A stretch of DNA of 24,106 bases, from positions 1 to 24,106 of the forward strand of contig CAXTJU010000053.1 of the NCBI GenBank assembly GCA_964244655.1, given 5' to 3'. Positions 16,832 through 24,106 of this stretch are shown here, one piece after another; within the stretch, counting starts at the first letter, position 1, and each line of letters opens with the position of its first letter. The notes under the pieces were generated by a model that made no database searches, was not told the DNA's origin, and saw only the letters and a list, made by a program, of their open reading frames with translations. Made by a program: the position numbers and the translations under genes. Origin of the DNA: LMUY01 sp964244655 (GTDB lineage Bacteria > Pseudomonadota > Alphaproteobacteria > Acetobacterales > Acetobacteraceae).

Positions 16832-18133
16832 TCACTCCGCCGCCATCGCCATGGCGGGCATCCGGCTGTGCTTGTAGGCGGCGATCCGCTCTTCCATCAA
16901 CGGGCGGAAATGCCGGATCAGGCCCTGGATCGGCCAAGCCGCCGCGTCGCCCAGGGCACAGATCGTGTGGCCCTCGACCTGCTTGGTCACCTGTAGCAGA
17001 ACGTCGATCTCGTCCAGCTCGGCGCGGCCCTGCACCATGCGGTTCATCACCCGCATCATCCAGCCGGTGCCCTCGCGGCAGGGCGTGCACTGGCCGCAGC
17101 TCTCGTGCTTGTAGAAGTGCGCCAGCCGGGCGATCGCGGCGATCACGTCGGTCGATTTGTCCATGACGATCACGGCGGCGGTGCCGAGCGCGGTCTGCGC
17201 CTCCCGCAGGCTGTCGAAGTCCATCAGCACCGTGTCGCACACGCTGCGGGGGATCAGCGGCACCGAGGAGCCGCCGGGGATGGTGCACAGCAGGTTGTCC
17301 CAACCGCCGCGCACGCCGCCGCAGTACTTGTCGATCAGCTCGCGCAGCGGGATGCCAAGCTCCTCCTCCACGTTGCACGGCTTGTTCACATGGCCGGAGA
17401 TGCAGAAGATCTTGGTGCCGGTGTTCTTCGGCCGGCCCAACGCACCGAACCATGCGCCGCCACGCCGCAAGATGGTCGGCACCACCGCGATCGTCTCGAC
17501 GTTGTTGACGGTGGTGGGGCAGCCATACAAGCCCACGGCCGCCGGGAAGGGCGGCTTCATGCGGGGCATGCCCTTCTTGCCCTCCAGCGACTCCAGCAAC
17601 GCGGTCTCCTCGCCGCAGATGTAGGCGCCAGCGCCGCGGCTCAGGAACAGGTCGAAGTCCCAGCCGGAGCCGCACGCGTTGGCGCCGAGCAGCCCCGCCT
17701 CGTAGGCCTGGGCGATGGCGGCATCCAAGTTGCTGGATTCGTTGAAGTACTCGCCACGGATGTAGATATAGCAGACGTGCGCACCCATCGCGAACGAGGC
17801 GATCAGCGCGCCCTCGATCAGCTTGTGCGGGTCGTGCCGCATGATGTCCCGGTCTTTGCAGGTGCCAGGCTCGGACTCGTCCGCGTTAATCACCAGGTAG
17901 GACGGCCGGCCGTCCGAGGTCTTGGGCATGAACGACCACTTCATGCCGGTCGGGAACCCGGCGCCGCCGCGGCCGCGCAGGCCGGACACCTTCATCTCGT
18001 CGATGATCGCGTCCCGGCCGCGCGCCAGGATGGCTGCCGTGCCGTCCCAATCGCCGCGCTTGCGGGCACCCTCGAGCGTCCAGTCATGGATGCCGTAGAG
18101 GTTGGTGAAAATGCGGTCCTTGTCTGCCAGCAC
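16832..18133 (-). CDS. nuoF: NADH-quinone oxidoreductase subunit F (FMN and NADH binding)
   Basis: This 433-residue flavoprotein subunit oxidises NADH at FMN and passes electrons to cluster N3. The NADH/FMN motifs are GRGGAGFPTG (54-63) and NADESEPGTCKDR (83-95), with GAGAYICGEETALLESLEG (167-185) next. N3 ligands are Cys346, 349, 352 in ESCGQCTPCREG and Cys392 in HTICALGDA. The reading frame is open far upstream, but that part is a shadow of nuoE and nuoD. The only sensible start is GTG 18133, preceded by GGAG at 18145-18142 with 8-base spacing, 5 bp after the nuoE stop. The short Met/Ala-rich end PAMAMAAE is close to the ending PAMAAE of NuoG. Confidence 0.96.
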   Translation of the reverse strand: MLADKDRIFTNLYGIHDWTLEGARKRGDWDGTAAILARGRDAIIDEMKVSGLRGRGGAGFPTGMKWSFMPKTSDGRPSYLVINADESEPGTCKDRDIMRHDPHKLIEGALIASFAMGAHVCYIYIRGEYFNESSNLDAAIAQAYEAGLLGANACGSGWDFDLFLSRGAGAYICGEETALLESLEGKKGMPRMKPPFPAAVGLYGCPTTVNNVETIAVVPTILRRGGAWFGALGRPKNTGTKIFCISGHVNKPCNVEEELGIPLRELIDKYCGGVRGGWDNLLCTIPGGSSVPLIPRSVCDTVLMDFDSLREAQTALGTAAVIVMDKSTDVIAAIARLAHFYKHESCGQCTPCREGTGWMMRVMNRMVQGRAELDEIDVLLQVTKQVEGHTICALGDAAAWPIQGLIRHFRPLMEERIAAYKHSRMPAMAMAAE

Positions 18134-18138
18134 AGTCC

Positions 18139-18786
18139 TTACTCCGTCACCGTCAGCAGCGTTGTGGCCCCGCCCTCGGGCGCCGAGGTCTGGCGGCCGA
18201 TCATGCTGCCAGGCTGCGGGCGCTCGCCGCGGGCCAAGGCGGCGAGCAGGCGCTCGGTCGCCGGGCCATCCAAATCCTCGTAGTAGTCCTCGTCCACCTG
18301 CAGCACAGGCGCGTTCACGCACGCGCCCAGGCACTCCACCGAACTCAAGGTGAACATGCCGTCCGCGCTGGTCTCGTTCCAGCCCTTGATGCCGGTCAGC
18401 TTGCGACAGGTATTCTCGATCTCGTCCGAGCCGCGCAGCCAGCAGGGTGTCGTGGTGCAGAGTTGCAGGTGGTAGCGGCCGACCGGCTTGGTATTGAACA
18501 TCAAGTAGAAAGTGCCGACCTCGTATACCCGGATCGGTGCCATGTTCAGCCGCTCCGCCACAGCGTCCATCGCCACGCGCGGCACCCAGGCGCTGCCGGT
18601 CTGCCGCTTCATCTGACGCTGCACGATGTAGAGCGCCGAGATCACCGCGCTGGCCTCGCGGCCGGGCGGATACTTGAGCACATAGCCGTCGATCGCCTTG
18701 CGGCTCTGCTCGTCGAACTCGAAGTGGGCGGGCTGGGCGACGTCCGGGTTCTCGCCCGTCGAGCCGTCGCCGACGTTCTCGGCCAT
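18139..18786 (-). CDS. nuoE: NADH-quinone oxidoreductase subunit E (24-kDa type)
   Basis: The 215-residue thioredoxin-like ferredoxin carries 2Fe-2S cluster N1a, with ligands Cys110 and Cys115 (CTTTPC) and Cys152 and Cys156 (ECLGACVNAP). The helical N-terminal part contains YPPGREASAVISALYIVQRQ and MAPIRVYEVGTFYLMFN, both standard. The C-terminal 30 residues are a loosely conserved tail. ATG 18786 directly abuts the nuoD stop. The length is in the family's upper range. Confidence 0.96.
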   Translation of the reverse strand: MAENVGDGSTGENPDVAQPAHFEFDEQSRKAIDGYVLKYPPGREASAVISALYIVQRQMKRQTGSAWVPRVAMDAVAERLNMAPIRVYEVGTFYLMFNTKPVGRYHLQLCTTTPCWLRGSDEIENTCRKLTGIKGWNETSADGMFTLSSVECLGACVNAPVLQVDEDYYEDLDGPATERLLAALARGERPQPGSMIGRQTSAPEGGATTLLTVTE

Positions 18787-20091
18787 CTAGCGGTCCACCT
18801 CGCCAAACACAATGTCGATCGAGCCGATCACCGCCACGGCATCGGCCAGCATGTGCCGCCGGGCCATGACGTCCATCGCCTGCAAGTGGCTGAACCCAGT
18901 CGGGCGTATCTTGCAGCGATACGGGCGATTGCTGCCATCCGAGACCAGATAGACGCCGAACTCGCCCTTCGGGCTTTCTACCACCGAGTAGGTTGACCCG
19001 GCGGGCACGTGGTAACCCTCCGTGTAAAGCTTGAAGTGATGGATCAGCGCCTCCATCGAACGCTTCATCTCCTCGCGCTTCGGCGGGGTGAACTTGCGGT
19101 CCTGGATCTTGATGGCGCCGGGCTTCATCTTGGCCAGGCACTGCTTGATGATGCTGACCGACTCCCGCATCTCCGCCACACGCACGAGGTAGCGGTCATA
19201 GCAGTCGCCGTTGCGCGTCACCGGGATGCCGAACTCGACCTCGGCATACTTGTCGTACGGCTGCGAGCGGCGAAGGTCCCACGGCACGCCGGAGGCGCGC
19301 AGGTTGGGGCCGCTGAAGCCCCAGGCCAGCGCCTGCTCGGCGCTCATCACGCCGATATCGACCGTGCGCTGCTTCCAGATGCGGTTAGTGGTCAGCAGCG
19401 TCTCCAGGTCGTCGATGAACTTGGGGTATTCCTCGGCCCACGCGGCGATGCGCTCCTCGAGCCCCGCCGGCAGGTCCTTGGCGACGCCACCGGGCCGGAA
19501 GTAGTTGGCGTGCAGGCGCGCGCCGGAGGCGGCCTCGTAGAACTCCATCAGCTTCTCGCGCTCCTCGTAGCCCCACAGCGTGGGGGTGAGCGCGCCGACA
19601 TCCAGCGCGTAGCTGGTGAGGTTGAGGATGTGGTTCAGGATGCGGGTGATCTCCGCGAACATCGTCCTGATCCACTGTGCCCGCTCCGGGGCCACGATGC
19701 CGAGCAGCTTCTCGGTGCCGAGCGCGAAAGCGTGCTCCATGCACATGGGCGAGACATAGTCCAGCCGGTCGAAATACGGGATGGCCTGCAAGTAGGTCTT
19801 GTGTTCGATCAGCTTCTCGGTGCCGCGGTGCAGGAAGCCGATGTGCGGGTCAGCGCGCTCCACCACCTCGCCGTCCATCTCCAGCACCAGGCGCAACACG
19901 CCGTGCGCCGCCGGGTGCTGCGGGCCGAAGTTGATGGAGTGACTGTCAATCTCGACCGTCTTGGTCAGCTTGCGGTTGCGGTCCGGCAACAGCGACGCCG
20001 GCATCTCGGGCCGTTCGTTGCCGGCCTGGTCGGCGGCGGGAAGCGTGTCGATCCGGCTGTCGCCGGGGACGTGGTCCAGTGTTGTGCTCAT
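18787..20091 (-). CDS. nuoD: NADH-quinone oxidoreductase subunit D (49-kDa type)
   Basis: This 434-residue subunit forms the quinone site with NuoB and is related to the large subunit of NiFe hydrogenases. SINFGPQHPAAHGVLRLVLE (52-71) carries the quinone-site His residues. HIGFLHRGTEKL (83-94) and YFDRLDYVSP (106-115, including Tyr112) follow; the C-terminus ends DIVFGEVDR. About 45 N-terminal residues before the conserved domain are extra compared with typical 390-400-residue NuoD. The ATG at 20091 overlaps the nuoC stop as ATGA, which supports the long form. A later ATG at residue 30 would give a shorter protein. nuoC and nuoD are separate genes, not fused as in E. coli. Confidence 0.96.
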   Translation of the reverse strand: MSTTLDHVPGDSRIDTLPAADQAGNERPEMPASLLPDRNRKLTKTVEIDSHSINFGPQHPAAHGVLRLVLEMDGEVVERADPHIGFLHRGTEKLIEHKTYLQAIPYFDRLDYVSPMCMEHAFALGTEKLLGIVAPERAQWIRTMFAEITRILNHILNLTSYALDVGALTPTLWGYEEREKLMEFYEAASGARLHANYFRPGGVAKDLPAGLEERIAAWAEEYPKFIDDLETLLTTNRIWKQRTVDIGVMSAEQALAWGFSGPNLRASGVPWDLRRSQPYDKYAEVEFGIPVTRNGDCYDRYLVRVAEMRESVSIIKQCLAKMKPGAIKIQDRKFTPPKREEMKRSMEALIHHFKLYTEGYHVPAGSTYSVVESPKGEFGVYLVSDGSNRPYRCKIRPTGFSHLQAMDVMARRHMLADAVAVIGSIDIVFGEVDR

Positions 20092-20750
20092 GCTGGCTTA
20101 CCTTGGTCTGCCTGCTGCTTGGTGCCAGTGCCGGCGGCCTGGCGATCGGTGTGCGCCTTCTCATCCCCCGGCAACGTGACCATGCCTTCCCAGGGGGAAA
20201 CGAAGTCGAAGTTGCGGAAGTCCTGCGTCAAGCTGACGGGCTGATTCACCACGCGCTTCTGCTCCTCGTCGTAGCGCACCTCGACGAAGCCGCTCAGCGG
20301 GAAGTCCTTGCGCAACGGGTGGCCGTCGAAGCCGTAATCCGTGACGATGCGCCGCAGGTCTGGCTGGCCGCTGAACAGGATGCCAAACAGGTCCCAGGCC
20401 TCGCGCTCCCACCAGGTGGCGCAGGGCCACAGCTCATGGATCGAGGGCACCGGGTTGATGCCGTCCGTCTGCACAATGACGCGGATGCGCTGATTACGAG
20501 ATACCGACAGCAGGTTGTACACCACGTCGAACCGCATGGGACGCTCGGGGAAGTCCACGCCGCAGAGATCCATCATCTGCTCGAACGCGAACTGCTCGTC
20601 ATCGCGCAATGCCGTCAGGATCGCGATCAACGACCCGACCTCTGCGTGCACCACCACCTCACCCGCATCCACCGTCGCCCGCGCCACGCCGGACAGCAGC
20701 GCCGCGGCGTGGGCGAGGGCCTCCAGCGGAGAGGTAGCACTGTCCAGCAT
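20088..20750 (-). CDS. nuoC: NADH-quinone oxidoreductase subunit C (30-kDa type)
   Basis: The 220-residue hydrophilic subunit stabilises the connecting part of complex I and carries no cofactor. The signature run from ATWWEREAWDLFGILFSGQP (111-130) to RRIVTDYGFDGHPLRKDFPL (133-152) is the family hallmark. The last 30 residues (GDEKAHTDRQAAGTGTKQQA...) are a hydrophilic tail. ATG 20750 is 1 bp after the nuoB stop. The longer open frame upstream is a nuoB shadow. Its end overlaps nuoD by 4 bp. Confidence 0.96.
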   Translation of the reverse strand: MLDSATSPLEALAHAAALLSGVARATVDAGEVVVHAEVGSLIAILTALRDDEQFAFEQMMDLCGVDFPERPMRFDVVYNLLSVSRNQRIRVIVQTDGINPVPSIHELWPCATWWEREAWDLFGILFSGQPDLRRIVTDYGFDGHPLRKDFPLSGFVEVRYDEEQKRVVNQPVSLTQDFRNFDFVSPWEGMVTLPGDEKAHTDRQAAGTGTKQQADQGKPA

Positions 20751-20751
20751 G

Positions 20752-21327
20752 TCAGCCACGCAGGATGGTCCCGGTGCGGCGAATCTTCTTCTGCAGCTGC
20801 ATGATGCCGTACACCAGCGCCTCGGCCGTGGGCGGGCAGCCCGGCACGTACACGTCCACCGGGACGATGTGGTCGCAGCCACGCACCACCGAGTAGCTAT
20901 AGTGGTAGTAGCCCCCGCCGTTGGCGCAGGAACCCATGGAGATCACCCAGCGGGGCTCGCTCATCTGGTCATACACCTTGCGCAGCGCCGGGGCCATCTT
21001 GTTGGTCAGCGTGCCGGAAACGATCATCACGTCGCTCTGCCGCGGGCTGGCGCGGGGGATCACCCCGAAGCGGTCGAGGTCAAAGCGCGGCATGTAGGCG
21101 TGGATCATCTCAACGGCGCAACAGGCCAAGCCGAACGTCATCGGCCACAGGCTGCCGGTGCGGGCCCAGTTCACCACCTTGTCCAGGTTGGCGACGACGA
21201 AGCCCTTGTCGGTGATCTCGCCGGTGATGCCCTTGATGATGGCGTCCTGCTCCGGGCCGCGGGCGAGGGCGTCGCGGTTCCAGGCCAGCGCGCCCGGCGA
21301 CAAGGTGTCAGCTGTGATTGCACTCAT
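20752..21327 (-). CDS. nuoB: NADH-quinone oxidoreductase subunit B (PSST type, cluster N2)
   Basis: This 191-residue subunit holds cluster N2, the last iron-sulphur centre before quinone. The ligands are the tandem Cys69-Cys70 in FGLACCAVEM, Cys134 in MGSCANGGGYYHYSYSVVRG and Cys164 in YVPGCPPTAEA. The arginine-rich quinone-side segment PRASPRQSDVMIVSGTLTNK (91-110) is intact. ATG 21327 follows the nuoA stop by 4 bp; an upstream in-frame start at 21378 would lie inside nuoA and is rejected. The N-terminal 45 residues are less conserved. Confidence 0.97.
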   Translation of the reverse strand: MSAITADTLSPGALAWNRDALARGPEQDAIIKGITGEITDKGFVVANLDKVVNWARTGSLWPMTFGLACCAVEMIHAYMPRFDLDRFGVIPRASPRQSDVMIVSGTLTNKMAPALRKVYDQMSEPRWVISMGSCANGGGYYHYSYSVVRGCDHIVPVDVYVPGCPPTAEALVYGIMQLQKKIRRTGTILRG

Positions 21328-21331
21328 GATG

Positions 21332-21706
21332 TCACTCCCACTCCAGGGCGCCCTTGTTCCACTCGTAGATGAACCCAACCGTCAGCACGGCAAGGAAGCC
21401 CATCATGGAGAGGAAGCCAAACACGCCGATGTCGCCCAGCGTCACCGCCCATGGAAACAGGAAGGCGACCTCCAGGTCGAAGATGATGAAAAGGATGGCC
21501 ACGAGGTAGAAGCGCACGTCGAACCGGCGGCGGGCATCGTCAAACGGCTCGAACCCACACTCGTAGGCCGATAGCTTCTCCGGATACGGCCGCTGCGGCG
21601 CCGCGATGCGCGAGCCGCCGACCATGACGCCGGCCACCACGCCCGCGATCAGCAGGAACAGCAAGATGGGGTAGTAGTTGAGCAGCAACGCATCGACCGA
21701 CTGCAT
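21332..21706 (-). CDS. nuoA: NADH-quinone oxidoreductase subunit A
   Basis: The 124-residue, three-helix membrane subunit sits beside NuoH at the quinone chamber. The conserved loop YECGFEP (48-54) and the second-helix segment VRFYLVAILFIIFDLEVAFL (64-83) are clear, ending with GFIYEWNKGALEWE. ATG 21706 gives the family length; AAGG lies about 10 bases upstream. The frame is open to 21778, but that extension is not NuoA-like. It is the first gene of the leftward operon. The 133-bp region between it and tRNA-Asp must hold its promoter, unless it is read through from the tRNAs; I could not identify convincing -35/-10 boxes. Confidence 0.96.
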   Translation of the reverse strand: MQSVDALLLNYYPILLFLLIAGVVAGVMVGGSRIAAPQRPYPEKLSAYECGFEPFDDARRRFDVRFYLVAILFIIFDLEVAFLFPWAVTLGDIGVFGFLSMMGFLAVLTVGFIYEWNKGALEWE

Positions 21707-21839
21707 CGGTGAGAACCTTCCCTGGCCGCCGGGTCTTGCCCGCGCTGCACCATACGCATATTGGCACCACGCCGCCATGGGGAAGGTCTTGACAGGGCTA
21801 TGTTAAGGCGCGGGAAACCGCACAGGTCCGGCGCTGCTG

Positions 21840-21916
<77 letters not shown>

Positions 21917-21963
21917 AGCAGGCCGCAGCGTTTAGAGGGGGGGCGGAAGGCCGTCAAGGCGAC

Positions 21964-22038
21964 TGGTGGGCGGTGACGGTTTCGAACCGCCGACCCTCTC
22001 GGTGTAAACGAGACGCTCTACCGCTGAGCTAACCGCCC
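21964..22038 (-). tRNA. tRNA-Val(TAC)
   Basis: A 75-nt cloverleaf on the minus strand has acceptor arms GGGCGGT and ACCGCCC, discriminator A and encoded CCA (21966-21964). The anticodon stem TCTCG/CGAGA encloses the loop TTTACAC with anticodon TAC (UAC, valine). The T-loop is TTCGAAA. The 5' end is only 12 bases past the T-rich tail of the lon terminator. Confidence 0.97.
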
Positions 22039-22050
22039 TGCCGGAGCCTT

Positions 22051-22091
22051 ACAAGAAAACGCCCGGCCAGGGTATCCCCGGGCCGGGCGTT
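22051..22091 (-). terminator. Rho-independent terminator of lon
   Basis: The arms AACGCCCGGCC (22058-22068) and GGCCGGGCGTT (22081-22091) form a perfect 11-bp stem around a 12-base loop that can itself pair GGG with CCC. On the minus strand the stem runs into GTTTTCTTGT. It lies 31 bp after the lon stop. A second small stem, GCGGCGT/ACGCCGC (22102-22117), sits between the stop and this hairpin. Confidence 0.85.
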
Positions 22092-22122
22092 GCTCTTCGA
22101 TGCGGCGTGGACGCCGCGGGGC

Positions 22123-24106
22123 TCAGTGCGGCAAGGACGCCACCTGGGCCGCGATGGGCGGCGTCACCGGCTCCGGCGGCTCTTGCCACTCGATCGGCTC
22201 CGGCCGGCGGGACAGCGCCTGGGCGATCACGTCGTCCACGTGGGCGACCGGAATCACCTTCAGCACCTTCTTCACGTTGTCCGGGATGTCGGCCAGGTCC
22301 TTCTCGTTGTCCTTCGGGATGAACACGGTGGTGATCCCGGAGCGCAGTGCCGCCAGCAGCTTCTCCTTCAAGCCGCCGATTGGCAGCACCCGGCCGCGCA
22401 AGGTGATCTCCCCGGTCATCGCGATGTCGCGGCGGATCGGGATGCCGGTCATCACGCTCACCAGGCTGGTCGCCATCGCCACGCCGGCGGAGGGGCCGTC
22501 CTTCGGCGTCGCCCCCTCCGGGACGTGGACATGGATGTCCCGGCGCTCGAACAGGGTCGGCTTGATGCCGAACTGGGGCGCGCGGCTGCGGACGTAGCTC
22601 AACGCCGCGGATACGCTCTCCTGCATCACGTCGCCCAGCTTGCCGGTGTACTTCAGGTTGCCCTTGCCCGGCAGCAGCACGCTCTCGATGGTCAGGATCT
22701 CGCCGCCCACCTCCGTCCAGGCCAGCCCGGTGACGACGCCGACCATGTCCTCGTCCTCGGTCTCGCCGTAGCGGTACACCCGCACGCCGGCGAACTTCTC
22801 CAGGTTCTTGCGGGTGAAGGCGACCTTCTTGGCCTTCTTGGTGACGATCTCCATCACCGCCTTGCGCGCCAGCTTGGCGATCTCGCGCTCCAGCGAGCGC
22901 ACCCCGGCCTCCCGCGTGTAGTAGCGGATTAGGTCGTGCAGCGCCTCGTCGTGGATCGACCACTCCTCCGGCTTCAGCCCGTTCGCCTCGGCCTGCTTGG
23001 CGATCAGGTGGCGCTTGGCGATCTCGACCTTCTCGTCCTCGGTGTAGCCGGGGATGCGGATGATCTCCATGCGGTCCAGCAGCGGCTGCGGCATGCGCAG
23101 GCTGTTGGCCGTGGTGATGAACATCACGTCCGACAGGTCGTAATCGACCTCGAGGTAGTGGTCGGCGAAAGTGGCGTTCTGCTCCGGGTCCAGCACCTCG
23201 AGCAGGGCAGAGGATGGGTCGCCCCGCCAGTCGGCGCCCAGCTTGTCGATCTCGTCGAGCAGGAATAGCGGGTTGGAGGTCTTGGCCTTCTTCATGCCCT
23301 GGATGACCTTGCCGGGCATGGAGCCGATGTAGGTCCGCCGGTGGCCGCGCACCTCCGCCTCGTCCCGCACCCCGCCCAGCGACATGCGGACGAAGTTGCG
23401 CCCCGTCGCCTTGGCGACCGACTTGCCGAGCGAGGTCTTGCCGACGCCGGGGGGGCCGACCAGGCACAGGATGGGGCCGCGGATTTTCGGCGAGCGGCCT
23501 TGGACAGCCAAGTACTCGAGGATGCGCTCCTTCACTTTGTCCAGCCCGTAATGGTCGTCGTCCAGCACCTTCTGCGCCACGGCCACGTCGTTGCGGCTCT
23601 TGGAGCGCTTCTTCCAGGGGATCGACAGCATCCAGTCCAGGTAGTTGCGCACCACCGTGGCCTCGGCCGACATTGGACTCATGGTGCGCAGCTTCTTCAG
23701 CTCGCCCATCGCCTTGTCGCGGGCTTCCTTGGTAAACTTGGTCTTCTTGATGCGGTCCTCGAGCTCGGCAGTCTCATCCTTGCCGTCCTCTCCCTCGCCC
23801 AGCTCCTTCTGGATCGCCTTGAGCTGCTCGTTCAGGTAGTACTCGCGCTGCGTCTTCTCCATCTGCCGCTTGACGCGGTTGCGGATGCGCTTTTCCACCT
23901 GCAGCACGCCGATCTCGGACTCCATGTGTCCGAATACGCGCTCCAGCCGCTCGCCCACGGGGGCAGTTTCCAACAGCTCCTGCTTCTCGGCGATCTTGAG
24001 GTTCAAGTGGCTGGCGATGGTGTCCGCCAGCTTGGTCGGCTCGTCGATGCCGTTGAGCGAGACCAGCACCTCGGGCGCGATCTTCTTGTTGAGCTTGATG
24101 TACTGC
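22123..24106 (-). CDS. lon: ATP-dependent Lon protease (partial, N-terminus outside window)
   Basis: The visible 660 residues are the C-terminal part of the roughly 800-residue cytoplasmic AAA+ serine protease that degrades damaged and regulatory proteins. It begins inside the N-terminal substrate domain (QYIKLNKKIAPEVLVSLNG). A coiled, charged region including REYYLNEQLKAIQKELGEGE follows. Walker A GPPGVGKT maps to 23434-23457, and FLLDEIDKLG is Walker B. The protease dyad is Ser in PKDGPSAGVAMA and Lys in GGLKEKLLAA, 43 residues apart as in E. coli Lon. The C-terminus ends VASLPH. The gene is cut only by the window edge. hupB often follows lon in alphaproteobacteria, but here a terminator and two tRNA genes follow. 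Confidence 0.97.
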   Translation of the reverse strand, partial: QYIKLNKKIAPEVLVSLNGIDEPTKLADTIASHLNLKIAEKQELLETAPVGERLERVFGHMESEIGVLQVEKRIRNRVKRQMEKTQREYYLNEQLKAIQKELGEGEDGKDETAELEDRIKKTKFTKEARDKAMGELKKLRTMSPMSAEATVVRNYLDWMLSIPWKKRSKSRNDVAVAQKVLDDDHYGLDKVKERILEYLAVQGRSPKIRGPILCLVGPPGVGKTSLGKSVAKATGRNFVRMSLGGVRDEAEVRGHRRTYIGSMPGKVIQGMKKAKTSNPLFLLDEIDKLGADWRGDPSSALLEVLDPEQNATFADHYLEVDYDLSDVMFITTANSLRMPQPLLDRMEIIRIPGYTEDEKVEIAKRHLIAKQAEANGLKPEEWSIHDEALHDLIRYYTREAGVRSLEREIAKLARKAVMEIVTKKAKKVAFTRKNLEKFAGVRVYRYGETEDEDMVGVVTGLAWTEVGGEILTIESVLLPGKGNLKYTGKLGDVMQESVSAALSYVRSRAPQFGIKPTLFERRDIHVHVPEGATPKDGPSAGVAMATSLVSVMTGIPIRRDIAMTGEITLRGRVLPIGGLKEKLLAALRSGITTVFIPKDNEKDLADIPDNVKKVLKVIPVAHVDDVIAQALSRRPEPIEWQEPPEPVTPPIAAQVASLPH

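Noticed and set aside
16832..19141. Extended 769-codon nuoF frame
   Set aside because: The upstream 336 codons are nuoE/nuoD read in the wrong frame; NuoF homology begins at GTG 18133.
21788..21794. TTGACA on the plus strand between nuoA and tRNA-Asp
   Set aside because: It points away from nuoA, into the tRNA antisense, and has no -10 box at the usual distance.

Overview
This is a high-GC window (I estimate the high 60s percent GC by eye) of core chromosome from an alphaproteobacterium, most likely a member of Rhodospirillales/Acetobacteraceae. The assignment rests on the gene order lon - tRNA-Val - tRNA-Asp - nuoA-to-nuoN - coaX - rnj - DUF1467, the separate aroE-coaE-dnaQ group, and alphaproteobacterial-type NuoE, NuoF, NuoG and RNase J sequences. 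I see no insertion sequence, prophage, CRISPR array or other transferred island.

Layout from left to right. Positions 1-1858 (minus) hold aroE, coaE and the 5' part of dnaQ, overlapping or nearly touching. They are divergent from ihfB (1979-2299, plus), which is followed after 1 bp by a LapA/DUF1049-type membrane protein gene ending at 2618. That gene meets anmK (2615-3787, minus) in a shared CTAG, so both end with TAG on opposite strands. A 386-bp gap (3788-4173) contains an unusually AT-rich stretch with short palindromes and a candidate anmK promoter, plus two hairpins that fit terminators of the large leftward operon.

Positions 4174-21706 (minus) form one tightly packed array of 18 genes: nuoA, B, C, D, E, F, a pentapeptide-repeat gene, nuoG, H, I, J, K, L, M, N, coaX, rnj and a DUF1467 gene. 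Gaps are mostly 0-10 bp or ATGA/TGATG overlaps. The exceptions are the 67-bp nuoF-pentapeptide gap, the 43-bp nuoN-coaX gap and the 32-bp nuoH-nuoI gap. All 14 subunits of the proton-pumping NADH:quinone oxidoreductase (complex I) are present, with their cofactor ligands and proton-channel residues intact. Upstream lie tRNA-Asp(GTC) and tRNA-Val(TAC), both with encoded CCA, then a strong terminator and the 3' two-thirds of lon, which runs off the right edge.

The genes are mainly housekeeping: respiration (nuo), CoA synthesis (coaX first step, coaE last step), shikimate pathway (aroE), replication proofreading (dnaQ), nucleoid structure (ihfB), RNA decay (rnj), cell-wall recycling (anmK) and proteolysis (lon). 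I found no convincing new multi-gene system. The items most worth a second look are the pentapeptide-repeat gene between nuoF and nuoG with a REP-like palindrome in front of it, the structured 3' region of the operon with an anti-Shine-Dalgarno-like sequence, and the palindromes in the aroE/ihfB and anmK upstream regions.
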